64,000 bases of DNA from Bondarzewia mesenterica (Eukaryota; Basidiomycota; Agaricomycetes; Russulales; Bondarzewiaceae), in contig SGPL01000059.1 of the NCBI GenBank assembly GCA_004802705.1, forward strand, positions 29,839 through 93,838. Direction: 5' to 3'. Numbering within the stretch: the stretch's first letter is position 1; the number at the start of each line of letters is the position of its first letter. Of this stretch, positions 1-13,343 are shown in pieces. The position numbers were made by a program, and so were the translations under genes. The notes below the pieces were generated by a model. The model ran no database searches. It was not told the origin of the DNA and saw only the letters and a program-made list of their open reading frames with translations.

Positions 1-880
1 CATCTGCAGGGCGAGGGGCGTTTGTTGAAGACATCCTTATCACAGTAACAGATCGAGCAAGCGCAGCTGATGGTACAATGAGAGATCGTGAGCCGTTAGT
101 ACTAGTCTCCTTTGCAGACCTCACGCAGATGTAACGCAGATGATAGTCGTTCTGCGTATGAGGGTTAATACGAGCTTCCACACGATTATCGAGCAGGGAG
201 AGAACAAGTTCTCGAGGGAGAACTTATGAAAGAAAGTCGGTGACAAAGGGAGGTCTATGGCATATCGACGGAGACCATGTGCCGGAGGGCGTCATAAATA
301 TCGAAGGGAGTATACTGTCTGGCACCGCGCAGGCCTTGCATATGCATGATTCGACAGCATCCAGCGTGTTCGACAGCCAAACTGGACGACATCTGATTAT
401 GAGTCTACATACCAAGTGTTTTTAGATGTATCTTGTCAGTAGTTCGTTGCCGTAAAAAGTGGACGATCAGGACTTGGTGCAAGTGGTGAGCGCCAACTTT
501 TTGCCAACTTCAACGATTGCTTATGCCGCTTTGGCGCATTTGATCGGTTCACTCCAAGAGTACTCCAAGCAATCAAGCTCATTGCTCAAGCTTCAAGTCT
601 CAGTCGTGGTATGAACAGCGCGAGCATGGACACGTTCGAATTCCCGTGTAACTAGCATCTGAATATTAATGATGGGTAGCTACTAGCTACCAGTTGTAAC
701 AATTGCACGCGGAGAAAATAAGAAAATATAGAGTAGATTAATACAATTCAGAGTCATCATACGAAGGAGACAAACACCAGTGTCCACGCTGCAAGTGCTA
801 AGATAGTGTTTCACGAAATCCAGTATGGAGATCTGGTGGAATGAAAATATCCCGATAAATTGATATTCAATATTGACCCA
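1..880. other. No recognisable gene; 3' flank of Ku70
   Basis: Only short, composition-driven open frames are present and none shows splice-linked extension or a family motif. An 11-base-period duplication (acgcagatg twice) lies at 123-144. The stretch follows the 3' end of the Ku70 gene on the minus strand and may hold its 3' UTR. Confidence 0.5.
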
Positions 881-3738
881 CTAATGCGACTGCAACCATT
901 CTTCGACGCGATCCATTAGGTCGACTTTTTTTCCCCGACACGGGCAAGCTCTTACTCTTCAAGAATTCCTGTTTGCAATCAACACAGGCGAAAGTCAGTG
1001 ACTGAAATGTTATATCCATCTGGCACTTCAGATGCGACGAACCTTCATCTGATCCACGCGGAGCTGAGCAAACACAACAAGGTTAGCACCGTCGCATGTT
1101 GAAGCATAAGTGGATATATTGCTCACCTTCTCCAGGTTTCCTGCTTCAAATTTGCTTCTAATCTCGGCTTCATCAACACTCACATCCTGTAGCCCAATTC
1201 AGCCATGCACTCCTCATGGTACATTTATATTGTAAGCCCACATACCGCTTTCCGCTTCGACCCAGTTGTAGCGACAACAGTGTTGGCATCCTTATCATCA
1301 TCAAGCACCTTCGACCACTCTTCGATCAGCGGTCCCACCCTCTTCCCGTACCATTCAGTAATCATATATCAGAGTCTGAGGGCACTATTCTGCACACCTT
1401 GTGTATAAGACCGTACTTTGGAATTGTGACATCTTCAAATGACTCAGGATCGTACTCTTCCCGGAATGCAGTCGCCTCAAGCTGGGCGTTATGGAGCCCA
1501 AGTGCTGAGGCGATATGATCGTGTCAATAAATGCGTTCACAAGAGCGAGAGGGAGAAAAGACATAACAAACCAGGGTTTGGGTATGAATCCGTTGGATAC
1601 GATCCATTCTTGATGGCCAACTTGCGGACGAATGAGCTGGCCGCTGCGACCAGTTCCTTGGAAGCTAGGCCGACGTCAGGCATCAGTCCAGTAATGGCAG
1701 ATAAGTTGGAAGTAGTAAGGATACCTCGGTATGCTGAGTCTATGGGAGCTGCTCTGATGTCATCTGCGAATGGTAGCGGTATGAGATGCATGCCCGCCGG
1801 CTCATTCCACCCGCTCTCCTCTATCCGTTCTGCCTGAAATCCAACCAACGTAAGCCACCAAAGAAACCACCAAGTAAGTATTAAGCGGCTTGCCTGAGGA
1901 AGAATCGCGTAGAATGTGGGTGTTGAATTCCGCCGCGTGATCCCTAAGGCAAGTCCGATTTTATTCTTGTTAACCATAGTTTTGACAAGAGCACTGAACG
2001 TCCGCTTGCTTCCGGTGTAAGACTGCTCCGCAATAAAAGGTTCATCGCTGTTTCCGTCAAGGAAGGCTCAACTCACCATTTCGTCCGGGTAGATGAAGAT
2101 CGAGTGCTTGACATTGTCCTCAAATGCGAGTTCTCCGCGGTCTTTGAAGCCAAGGAGCTTGATGCCAGGTTCAAGTCCCAGAGTGCGGAAAGACTTGACT
2201 TCTTCTGGTGTGAAGAATACCTACCATTATCGTGTTTGAGGAAATAAACCGAGTGCCTCTGTAGAGTAACTTACCCTGTTACCTGGATGCACAGCCCTGA
2301 CCCCACGTCCTGACATATCTTCATCGTCTGCGCTTGCCCCTAATTCCATACCGTAGAGCACCTCGATCTTGTCTTTTACATTTTCTTGAATGCCCTGGAT
2401 GAGAACGCATTAGCAGAAATGCCCGATCAACTTCAACTAATATGCAAACCTGATCGTAATATGTAGTGCGACTCTCAGCGACCTCCATACCGTCACCGAG
2501 ATCTGCAAAGTACTTATAGATTCCCTTCTTCTGTTCTGTGACAAGTCCATAGCCTTTGACGCCAATTGAGAAGCTCTTCGCGAGCTGAAATGGGATGCTA
2601 AAGAGTGCGCGTTTGGGCACCTCGTGGAAACGCATTTGCTCCAAAAGATCATCAATACGAGTTATAGATATCGATTCGGGAAGGACTGAAAGGTCCGCGC
2701 CTGACTCCGTTTCGTTCTCAAGCTCAATAGGCAGAAGAACATTCTGCCAAAATATGTCCGAGTCAGAGAACCGCGTATATAGATGTATTCATGCGTACCG
2801 TCCAGAACTTCGTCTGGTCGAACGGTTTCTCTTCCGTGCTGATGAAGAATGGCTCAACTGTCACGCCGGCTTGGACGAGGTCCTGAAAGCAAGCAGTTAT
2901 TGTTGGCATGCACAAAGTAGAACAGACAAACTTACGATCAGGGTAGTCCTTGCAGAGATGATGAGTCTGTCGCTGTCTTTCCCAGGATAAGGATCATCGT
3001 CATCGGTGATGAGGAAGACGCGTTTGGACGCTGTCTTTGGCGCTCTACAACAAGACAATGGTACCTCTTACAAGACACAGGCTGAACAAGGGTACTAACC
3101 CATCGCGCAAGACCCAATTACAACTAGTGAAGACGTCACCTATCGGGACACGCTTGCTGTTCTGAGGAGGGAACATTTCAGACAGCAAGCCGATGTTCTC
3201 GCGAGCCTCTTGAAGTGGCTTTAGTTTCAGTCTCAGGCTTGCAAGACGTAGCACAAACCGTCAATAAGTTGCCTCAAATCGAGAACATTGGGAGCGTTGA
3301 TCGTCGCTATGGGTTGATACACAAAGGTGCCTTTCTTGATGTCAGATCCTTGACCAGACTCATTTCTCTTCGTCTTGAGGGACAGTTCGTCATCATGACC
3401 AGCCCAAATTGACGATATTGCTTACGGTGTTGTACATTACGATTCCGACAGAGTCATTCGGGCCGACGATGACCTTTTTCTTCATGATTTGGACGGCAGC
3501 TTCGAACGCAGTGAGCAGGTGGCATGTTTGCATATCTTCGTATTTCGGATCTTCTCGCGGCGCAAGCATGGACTCGGAGCAGTCCACGCAAAGTAGAATC
3601 ACATCTCTCTTGCTTTCAAGGTACTGGAAAAGCGTTAGAACATTATAGAAGTAAACCCGACGTGTTGCTCACCAATGCATCTTGAAGTTCGTTTTCCTCA
3701 TCGTCATCCAGCTTGTTCCAATCTTCGAACNGAGCCAT
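881..3738 (-). CDS. ku70: Ku70, DNA end-binding subunit for non-homologous end joining
   Basis: Ku70 pairs with Ku80 to form the ring that binds broken DNA ends in the nucleus and recruits the ligase IV machinery; it also acts at telomeres. The ATG at 3738 opens an acidic leader, then a von Willebrand A-like strand (VILLCVDCSESM) from about residue 24. The DNA-binding core follows, with KSFSIGVKGYGLV near 2560 and the conserved LPFADD segment near 1780. The C-terminus is a SAP module (VSVDEAEIRSKFEAGNLEKL, then FLKSKSLPVSG and DRVEEWLQSH) ending at TAG 881. About ten short introns interrupt it. The SAP helix is reached only if the seven-T run at 926-932 counts as six; as written the frame shifts inside the last 25 residues. 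One N at 3731 leaves residue 3 undefined. The family call is firm; exon edges are approximate. Confidence 0.9.
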
Positions 3739-4512
3739 ACTGCCACTCAATTCTTTGATGAAGCACGGAACCCAATGAAAAACCACACANATGAATAAGA
3801 AGTCGGGTAGCAAACTCTGGATGAGACAAGTCCGACGTCACAGAAGGCGTACTACATTTCTGAGTTGCCACAGACGCGNCATCGGAGTCTCATCGGACAT
3901 TCAAATNGGCCAGGGCTTTGGCGCGATAGTACNCTCAGAAAGAAAGACCTGAATTCAAAGAAGGGATTCAATCTCAAATTTCATCGCATTCCGCGTGAAG
4001 AATACCAGCGCGCAGATAACGAACGTGAAAAATCAAGATTCTTCCCGTTCTTTGAAAAATTCGGCCCCCATCTAGCCCGGNNTCATGTCGATTGGCCGCA
4101 AGATCAAGGTCAAGTACTTATACTGCAATGTTTCGTCTGGTCAAAAACGACACGAGATCGTTTCCGTGAGTGNCGTTGCATCCGCTCCCTGTCCGCTCTT
4201 TTCGCTCGCGCTGATATCAAGAGTCAAAAGNAGCTCTGACTGATGCTTTCAGTGAACGATAGTATCTATCGTGAGAAGTGCGTGGAAANGAGCAGAACTA
4301 TTGCGAGAATTTAATTTGACAGAGCTACAGGAGAGCGGGAGGAGGTCTAAGGTGACGCAAGAGACATTCGTNGGTGGGTGGGTGGACGTGCTGGGTTCGT
4401 CGTTCGATAAGACAGCATCTTTCAAAACGCCACGCAAAACAATTTCGGGCACTACTCAGAAGGCAGAAACGTATCGGTATGCAATCGGTATGGGAGGAAA
4501 ACAAAACACACT
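3739..4512. other. Ku70 upstream region, no gene recognised
   Basis: This is the 5' side of Ku70 up to the tRNA-Lys gene. It carries eleven ambiguous bases, so open frames here are unreliable. The only notable frames (3865-4239 plus, 4249-4452 minus) show no family motif and no convincing splice sites. Confidence 0.4.
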
Positions 4513-4613
4513 AGCCCACCGCGAGGGTCGAACTCGCAGCCTTCAGATCATCACCAATCTATCCCGCGTCTTCAGTAAGAGTCTGACGCTCTATCCGATT
4601 GAGCTAGGCGGGC
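4513..4613 (-). tRNA. tRNA-Lys (anticodon CTT) with a 27-base intron
   Basis: Read on the minus strand, the acceptor stem GCCCGCC pairs with GGTGGGC over seven positions (one G-T). A normal D arm and a T arm with GTTCGACCC follow. The anticodon arm is TCAGA-C-T-CTT-A, then 27 bases, then A-TCTGA, which is the canonical 37/38 intron position. Anticodon CTT gives lysine. The 3' CCA is not encoded, as usual in nuclear genes. Confidence 0.93.
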
Positions 4614-4967
4614 ATTGTCTCTTCGGCTAAATGAATATCAACCTCCANGAAAGTTTTGGCCCTTGTAGTTTACTAATTTTCTGTGCAGCACGTAGCATTG
4701 TGTNGACGCCAGATCACGNCATCAGCGGCGTACAGTCCAGGCAAACGAACCGTGCAAATACTGCATCCCAGTGCGTACATTGTAAGTGTTGTTATTCTAG
4801 TTGAGCAGTCCCGTATGAGATCTGTTATCGTAACGGCATGAAATGCATCAATCCATCGCAAATCGGTATCTTACAAACGGTCAGAAAAATTGCATGTGTC
4901 TGAACAGCGATGATTTCCAGACCACACCCATGAACCGTGGGCTCGGTTGCTGCAGAGGATTCTCCCA

Positions 4968-7900
4968 TTACAACCTACAGGTGTATGAATGTTGTCGGTG
5001 AGCCACNAACAAGATTTAGGAGATAATCACACGCACCCTATCAGNTTCATGAGGGCAAATCCAAGTGTAGCCACGACCTATACCACGATTAGCCNATATA
5101 TTCTGCATATAAATCAAAAACACTCACCAGAGCGGCAATGATGCTCGCTGGAACACCGTTCTTCAAGAAATCGACGTTCGTCAAGTACAATTGGCCCATC
5201 TCATCTTCCTGAGTCGCTCTACGGTACCAACTGAGTATCAGAATGGAAGAACAAAAGACAGGAGATACAACATACGCAGTTTGATTGGGGAACCCCGAGA
5301 CNGGCATGCCCATACCCGTTGAGCAAATCAGCCCAGTAACAAAGATGAGCAGGTTTGCTTGGTTGCCCGGAAGATTGCTGCCAACTTCTTTGGCAATCGG
5401 TACAAGCAGGACACTTGCGATTGTATGGCTAATGAAAGTCGATATAACCTGCAAGAGCGTAATTGAGCTGAAAAACAAAACAAAAATCAGGGAAAGGGAG
5501 AGACGCATACCAGGACGACGGCNGAAAGCACAAGGACGANAGTATACAGTGAGAGACCTTCGACCAGGTCCCGAATGACAATATCCATTTTCTCAAGCAA
5601 ACCACTTGAAGTGACGCCTTTCCCGAGGGCAATGCCACCCATAGCAAGAAAAACGACTGTCCAAAGGAACTGTTCGAAATCATCCTATATATAACACATA
5701 AGATGTCACCGTCATGCACAGAACGAGATCTCACCGACTCACCTTCTTCAACACACCAGTCGCGAAGAATGCCACGACAGGAATGATNGCGATGANACCC
5801 ATATCTCCCACCCAATCCTCAATTCCCGTCTCAATACACCAAAGCCCGATAGTCAACAGGCACACAAAGGTGACCCACCACTGCTTCTTGGTGAAGTTCT
5901 CCCTCGTCGGCCGGATGCTCTTAATCTCGAGATATCCCTCACCGTCTGGCAGACGTGAAGGGCGGTAGGATACGACAAGCAAAAGCCATATCAAAACGAT
6001 CGAGACGGCAGAGACGGGAAGTGCGACAGCGAACCAGTGCGCCCAATCGACAGGAGGATCCATTGCTTGTAGTGTGATCAGGTTTTGAGGAGATGATATT
6101 GGTGAGGATTGACCGCCGATGTTAGCTGCCAGGGCAATAGCAAGCTAAGAAATGATGTTAGGGGACAACCCCATTAAATACATTAACGAAACTTACGATC
6201 AAACAAGGGCCGAAGGATGATCGAGGTGGCAATGTTCGGAGAATGGGCTATTGATATTCACAGAGATGCTTAATAGAGCAATACGGGGGAAGACATGAAC
6301 GACGTACTTGCACAAGGGTGAAGCATAGAGTCGGCGCGGCGACATTGCTTCGAATCTTATCAGAATATTGAAAAAGTCAGCGATGATATGAAGACATACC
6401 TGATCCACATACTGGCGAAGCATGCGACGCACATAACTGCCAGCAACACAACACTTGGTTGCGTTCCGGCAAGGCTTAATACACGAGTGATGAGGATGCG
6501 ATCGATGTTCGTCTTCGAAAGTGCCGAGGCAATGGTAAATCCGCCTATCAGTAGCATAATCGTTGGGGAAAACATGACAGAGAAAATCCATCTATGCATA
6601 GCATTCCGTTAGAAGACGGAAATCTGAAGATCGTGAAATTAGCACACTTCGTAGCATCAGGTGTACTAAGTCTCTGCTCGCCATCTGGCGAGCGTATAGC
6701 TTGGAGCCAAACAAGCAGAAGGGGTATCATCATCGACGTCACAAACAGAGGAATAGCCTAGACACGAGTTTGTCAGGCAGGGGGGTACAGCGAATCATAA
6801 TAACGCACCTCAGTCGCCCACAAGATCGTTGCAAACACCAAAATAGCAAAGCATCTATTCGCTTCCACACCGTTGACAGTCTGCACGTTCAAGAGGACCA
6901 AAAACACCAGGACGGCCAAAGCTACCCATATGCGCCTTCTGCTAATGCGCAATTTCCCCACAGGCGTCTGCACCTCAACCTCTTTCTCATCTATGATGCC
7001 TACGGGAGCACCTAATGGGGTACTTCCGTCTCCTCGCCGCTCCCTCCCAATCATTGTGCGCCAGACGGTATCACGCTCCCATGCGATGTGCTCACGCAGA
7101 TGCAGTTTGAGCTGTCTCTGCGCAGCGGACACGTCACCGCGCGTAACACATTTCGCGTACAGATGAAGGAGGGTAGATTGCATATCGGAAAGAAGAGACC
7201 TGGAGGTGGCATTGAACGGAGGTTTCGGCTCTAGGATGTCGTGTAGATAGTGTGCTTGTAACTGATCGAAAAGCGGGGACGGCAATTGTAAGTAACATCC
7301 CAAATAGTCTCGTCAAAGGACCTACCGAACTCTCAGTCACTTTGTCGTACCTATGCAAACTTTATAAATGGCTGACGGGGGATGTTTTGATGATACATAC
7401 TTTTTGAGGATCTTGCGGAATCCCGAGTAGTTCAACTCTACATAAGAACGAAGCGACGAGATTTGGTTATACAGGTTGGTGATACGTCTCTTGAACAACA
7501 ATTGCGTGTCCATTGCATAATTTGACTTCGACGTCCAGATAGTGTCGTTTGCCTGTAGGTTCTGCGTAGCTGTGTGCGGGGAAGTAATCGATACAATGCT
7601 ATCGCGCAATTTGTTTGCGATTGCGCGAGCAGTACTTGGAGACTTGCTGCGGCTCTTGCTCTTGTGTGCACGAGCGCCTTGAGGGAGATCATCAATTAAT
7701 GGCAGCTGGGCCTGCTGTTGGCGCAAAGAAGCCAGCGAGACTTCAAGGTCGGCATTTTCCTCTGTCGAAGAAATGCTGACACGGCGCGCGATGGGCGAAA
7801 CCTCTGACATTTGACTGTCTCCGGCTGGAACTGTGCATTACCTTTCAGGGTGCTGTGCAAGAAAATCAGCAGCGACGAAATACCTGTGAAAATGCCTGAC

Positions 7901-8512
7901 GATCCGACATTGACTGGCTTCCCCACAGAACTTGATTGTCTCCGGCGCCGCCTGGAAGTACTCCCAGTCCCCTGATGCTCCCGACTCCTCTCCAAAGTCT
8001 GCCAATAGTCTGCATCTTCGTCTTCCTCATCCTCATCCCAATCCCCTTCCGCATCAACATACAATCTTTCGATGAGTCCAAGCTCATCCTGCTCCTTCAC
8101 CAGTTGCTCCAGCTCGGAGAGCTCCTCTAACAGCTCTTTCTCCTGTTGCGAAAAGAACGAAGAAACCTTGCGCAGCTCAGAGTCTAGCAAAGGCTGAAAG
8201 AGCACATCTGTATCGGGCGATGCAAAACTCCGTCCAACGAGGGATGTATGCTCAGTAGCAGCCTCGATGTCGTGGGCCTGCATGCGCGCATCCTGCTGCT
8301 GCTTCTCTAGCTGGTATATATATTTCTTGAGAGAATCATAACTGAAAATACTTCCAGATCAAAACTTCCGGCAAATAGGCAAAGGAAGACGTACGCAATA
8401 TACTCATCCCACCAGTCCACGACCGCATTGAATTTCAGGGATGAGCTGTCAAAGGGACTGATACACAAAAGTGAACAGTCACACGAGCGCTTGCGACACA
8501 CCTAAACTTCAT
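4968..8512 (-). CDS. SPX-domain low-affinity phosphate transporter (PHO87/PHO90/PHO91 family)
   Basis: This membrane protein imports or exports inorganic phosphate, with an N-terminal SPX domain that senses inositol pyrophosphates. It starts MKFS at 8512; a 47-base intron splits codon 4, and WWDEYIAY follows. The SPX domain has a long acidic insert and closes with a second helix ending in YSGFRKILKKYDK near 7400. The permease half begins near 6960 and contains about 12 hydrophobic segments, including FSPTIMLLIGGFTIASAL, the WWVTFVCLLTIGLWCIETGI segment, and a C-terminal ISTFISHTIASVLLVPIAKE segment. The last intron (donor GTGCGT, acceptor CTGTAG) brings in the terminal codons giving LIGL and the TAA at 4968. 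Whether it sits in the plasma membrane (PHO87/90) or vacuole (PHO91) cannot be decided here. Several N bases (5007-5796) leave single residues undefined. Confidence 0.9.
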
Positions 8513-8782
8513 GGCAAACTTTGCAATGTCAAATGCGTGGTCGGTTGTCCTGCCGCCAATAACCCGAAGTGGTATCTGCTCAACAACTTCGACACGATCT
8601 GCCGTCGCAGCTTGATCCCTGCGTAGGGAGAAGGAGGTTGGCAAAGAAAATGGAGAAATACTGGCAAAAAGGAAGGCCGCAGTAGCCCAACGATGTCACT
8701 GGGAAGTTTCAAGCAGCTACTAGAAGAACCGAAGCCAAAGTCAGGCGTGATGATCGATGAGCGCGTGAGGAGGTAATCAATG

Positions 8783-8804
8783 CACGTGAGTCAACGCGCA
8801 CGTG
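8783..8804. promoter_or_regulatory. Paired CACGTG boxes upstream of the phosphate transporter
   Basis: Two perfect CACGTG palindromes lie at 8783-8788 and 8799-8804, sixteen bases apart and about 270-290 bases upstream of the transporter start codon. In fungi, Pho4/NUC-1 type bHLH factors bind CACGTG in phosphate-responsive promoters. The pairing and position fit regulation by phosphate starvation, but binding is inferred. Confidence 0.5.
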
Positions 8805-9668
8805 CCAGCTTGAGCTGGTTGTTGACATGTTGACGCGATACTCTCTCAGAGTCATAGTCTGAGCTTAATAAAAAAGTAATTTACCAAGCGTACGTGTAAA
8901 GGGGTTTTTGGAAGACATACTGTGATACAAAACAGTCGACGAGTGACGTTCCTGGTATGCACGCAGCACTGGTAAGCGATACGTACAGAGCCGCACAGAT
9001 TGATAACTTATGGATTCAGGAATCTCAGTCTCATTGTACCTTCACTCCTGAGCTGTCAGATACGGCCTTCCGAATATCCCGCGAGACTATTTTTATTCTC
9101 AAATCTTACCCATGATACATGAAACCGCGATTTGAACCAAAAATACTTGATTAATATTCTCACATGTTGCTTCTATCTTTCTCGCGCGGATCGTGAGTAG
9201 ATCGAAAGACGGTATCCGAAGTAGGTCAGCTAGTCTGCTAAATAAATGTGGCCTCGTTCCACCTCAAGGCCTTCAGGATGGCTGCTCCTCGCTGAGGGTT
9301 CCATTGGAGGCTTGATTTGCCGGTGGCGGTACCAAATTGTACTGATTGTTCTGGGTACTGTTTTCCAAACAAGGAAAGTGTAGTGTTCCTCCACTGTATG
9401 TAGCTAGATCGTCGAGTGCTCAATGTGGAGGCCTGCACCTCCGCGAGACAACACCGCCGAAAAGTCGCCGCAAGTGATCATACACCATCGATACCAGACT
9501 CACCAGAGTTGACTGTTTTGTGGGAATGCGAACCAAATTCAAAACTCAGCTTGAACCGCAAAAAATCTTGCATCTGTACAGCAGGTAGATGTCTAAAGCT
9601 AGGCAGCGTCGCATCGGACCTTTTGTGAAGGTCTCTAAGGTATAGCTATTCCAGAGTTCAGCAACAAC

Positions 9669-9688
9669 GCACAGACCAGCACAGACCC
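9669..9688. repeat. 10-base tandem duplication (9 of 10 identical)
   Basis: GCACAGACCA is followed at once by GCACAGACCC. It is one of a series of tandem duplications of about 10 bases in this window. Confidence 0.8.
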
Positions 9689-10266
9689 TGTGCCCACAAC
9701 TAGCAATTTCGCCCGAGGAATTATACCCATCGACTTACTTTTATGTACAATGCGAAACCTCCAGATCATCCCAAGAAGTCTCCGTCAAAGTTCCACGCCA
9801 ATCTATAATTTCGAGATTCAGTAACACTGTGGCAATGTCTTCATAAATGATTGTAGAACAGCTGGCCGCCGGGTTGGGTAAACGCAAGTGCCAACAGAAA
9901 GTTGACGAGGTCATGCACTGCCGTGAGGTTCTCAGTCGCTCGTAACCAGAACCTGGGGATGAGCAAGGAAGTATACGTAGATCGCTGCTTCGTTCCGTCA
10001 TTGACGCGATTTTCACGGATTACGAGACCTGTGAATATTTATACCACCATCATGTGTGTGAGGGAAATCGGTGAAAGTCACATACCTAATGAATCGCAGT
10101 CTTACGATCCAGGAGTTGAGTGAGTTCAAGATGTACATCTCTAGCCCATCAACGCTTCAGCAGCCACATCATCAAGCGGACATCGAAACGGTACCCATGT
10201 AATGTTACCATCACACTGACAGTTCTTTTTGAGGCAAAGCATCCGCTAGATGAGCGACTTAGTCAT

Positions 10267-10298
10267 AGAGAAAGTCTGGCCGAGAGAAAGTCTGGCCG
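10267..10298. repeat. Exact 16-base tandem duplication
   Basis: The unit AGAGAAAGTCTGGCCG occurs twice head to tail with no mismatch, in a stretch without a recognised gene. Confidence 0.9.
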
Positions 10299-11840
10299 GG
10301 AGAAACGCTCGCTTTGTTGAAAAGAAGCACATGAAAAAGGCGAAGCTCCAGAACGCCAGAGCCGCTAGAGTCGCAAATTAATAATTTATAATACCGACTC
10401 ACCTTTCGTTGTTGAGTTCGCATGCGGGCCAACCATCTTCAACTACCCAAGCGAACAAGTAAACATCAATTATCCAGCCGATTTGTACTCACCAGCCACG
10501 GTTCAATCATGATGAGCCTTCCAGGTTGCCTGCTGACCCTTGACCGTCCCGCGATAATGTCAGGTGAGCCCCGGTAGAGGAAGAACGAACTAGACCAACC
10601 GTTGGTTATCTATCTGCACACCTGATTCCAAAGTGTGTTGAGGAGCATAGCGAGCGTTCCCTGCCTCGTTTACAAAAAGCTACGTCGGACGCCAGTCAAG
10701 TCAGAGTCTATGTCAAATGTCGACACCCAATGCATATTCTGTCGTCGTCGTCGTTGCTGCCGCCGCTGCTCGGAAATCAAAGCCGTCGAGACTTGGTCGA
10801 GACAGTATAGTCGTACAGCAGGACCCACCCAAGATCCACCCCTATTGCGGCTCAAGGAACACTCAGGCTTTCAGGCCTCAGGGGCAATGAAGCTTAATGA
10901 AGCTCCATAAGGTGGCAATCTGTGGCAACACACACATACTAGGCACGGGGTCCGATGAACCTTACCTCTGAAGTTTTCTGGAACCCTTGACAGAAGCGGC
11001 ATTAGTGAGATTGTACATAGACCACTTCTCGAGTATACAAATGTTCGAGGGACGGCACTGGATGACTTTTCGTATAGTAGGATCCAGAGCGGTCAATTCC
11101 GGCTTGAAGACACGCGTTCAGGCCGTCGAACACGTCTGGAAGTTGGGCATAGATGTGCTCGCAGGATGGCGGAGTCGAAAAGGTGAACCCTATCGGGGAG
11201 GTGCGCTGCAAGCGGGATATATGAATTTCTATTCTGTAACACGAATCTGGGGGGTGCCCCCTCCAGACAATCGATCTGAAAGAGGGGCGACTTGAACCAA
11301 AAATCTAGCCGCTCATCAGCCGACTGCGGCCATCCTCTGGTGGGTGCAGATATGTCATTTAAAAACTGTTCCAGGTGAGCTACGAAAAGTTACCCACTTA
11401 CTGGCATACGATGTTCTGAAAGAGACAGCGTTGACCAGATGAATTCACTCGTCCATACGGTCAACAGCTCGTACTTGCCATTCATTAGGTCATTTTGCAT
11501 GAAAAGTGGGCAGACAATGTTCAAGGTGGGTACCGGGTTTAGCGTTTACTTCACTTTTCTTGATCGAACCTCCGATTCTACAAATTCAAGAGAAAATTTT
11601 AGTGTGCGATTCCAACGCGGGTCACTCACTATGGGGTCATTGCCATTTCGAGTCCAATGCAGGGCTATCCAAGTGAATGTGTGCATATCTGAGGCGGTGA
11701 ACTGACCGTTTCGAAAGACTTGGAAAGCGAGTAGGTACATACATAGTTGCTGCTCACGCGGAACAGACGAGCGGGAACCGTATACCAAATTTGGAAACTG
11801 ATTTGTTGGAAGGAAGCATCTTCGCGCGCACTCACTACGG

Positions 11841-11860
11841 TCCCTGAGCTTCCCTGAGCT
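11841..11860. repeat. Exact 10-base tandem duplication
   Basis: TCCCTGAGCT occurs twice head to tail without mismatch. Confidence 0.9.
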
Positions 11861-13343
11861 CCACGTACTTGACGACGCAACTCGAACGGTATTTGAGAGG
11901 CTGATTGTTCTCCCTCGACTACTTACACCGAACATCCGCCGACTCGGAGAGACTTCTTCGACGGCCAATTCAAAACCCCTCCAACGCGCTCAGTGCCCAG
12001 CTTCTGCGATTGCAATGTAACCTTACAAGGGCGCCTGCGTGGGACCCCCCGCCGCAATCTTTTCCGAGGGGATCTGGTTTGGCAGGCGCGCGCCCATGCA
12101 CAGGGATCAAGGGATTCAGTACCGTCATCAGACCTCGAGCCCGTGGGGCACGGGCAACCGTTCGTGGCAGTCGCAGTTTTCGAACCCTGCTACGCTTAGG
12201 CACCACGCCGGCGGCGTACTTAGTCATTTCTCGACGCCTGCCAGAGTCGCGCTTGGTTGTTTGTCGCACTTGGATGGCGGCAGCGCCCCTGTCGGCCCCG
12301 TCTTCGGCACCGCACCGTGGTCCCCTTATCACCCCACCTCGGTTCTCCAGGGTTCTCCCAGACGTGCTTGTGTCTTTCCGCTTTTCTCCGTGCATTTGTG
12401 GACGGCGAGCGCATCAGCAATCGAGAATGCCCAACTCCGAGTCGAGAGCGGTTCGTGATCCCTTTCGTATTTTGCAATGTGCGTAAGCATTCCTTACGTA
12501 TAGTCACCGTGCACTCCATGCTTCTGCTCGGAGTGTGACCCTTGCCGCGACCGTGCCGCGACTGCCATAACACGCACGCACCTGGTGACGCTGCATCTGC
12601 GTCAGACTGGGTGGACCCACGAGGACCGTCTCGAAGGTTAAATCGTGACCCTAGACGTGCGACTCCGACGGATCATCCCTCGAGCTCTCGATACCAATCA
12701 GTGGGCGTCCTGGATCTGATTTGGACAACTGTGCCCCACAGGCCCAAAGGAACAACTTGTGCGGGGCAACGCATGCAGCTCGGCCCCGGACCCTCGTTCC
12801 TGCACGATAGCTTGAAGTTCCCATCGACGTGCAACCACACTTATATTTGTACCACTCCTCCTCATTCAACGGGCCCCTCGGTGCCGGCGGAAGGAACGGT
12901 AGACGACGGCGCCGGTTGGACGCTCGAATTCTCAGAACAGGTAAGAACCTTGTTTGGTCCTCGAGCCCTCCACGCTCGAGCTCTCGAGCTCTGATCGATC
13001 AAGGAAGTCGAAGCACAGCGCTGCAGTGACCAAACTTACTTATCGTTCGCGGGAGCGAGCTGTGCGTTCGGGCCTGTTTGACCGCATTCGTGTACGAGAA
13101 TGGCCACGGCCAATGATGCCAGTGAAACAATGTTGCGACCCGGCCAGGTTCCCCTGTATCTTCAGAACCTGCACGTACCTCGGGTTCGTGAGTTATCGAT
13201 ATGCCGCTGCCTTCTTATTACTTGTTCGAGGAGCGCGGGCTCCGGATCCTGGGAGGCAAGCCAAATAGTTCTGATCAAACCAGGGACTCGCGACCACATG
13301 TGCGCACGCGTGCCAGGAGCACTCCAATGGCATTGGTGAACCT

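Noticed and set aside
1439..1837. Plus-strand 132-codon frame
   Set aside because: It is the antisense shadow of the Ku70 exon containing LPFADD.
11905..12486. Plus-strand open frame of 193 codons in GC-rich sequence
   Set aside because: Four overlapping frames on both strands are open there at once, which is what high GC alone produces. No splice continuation or motif.
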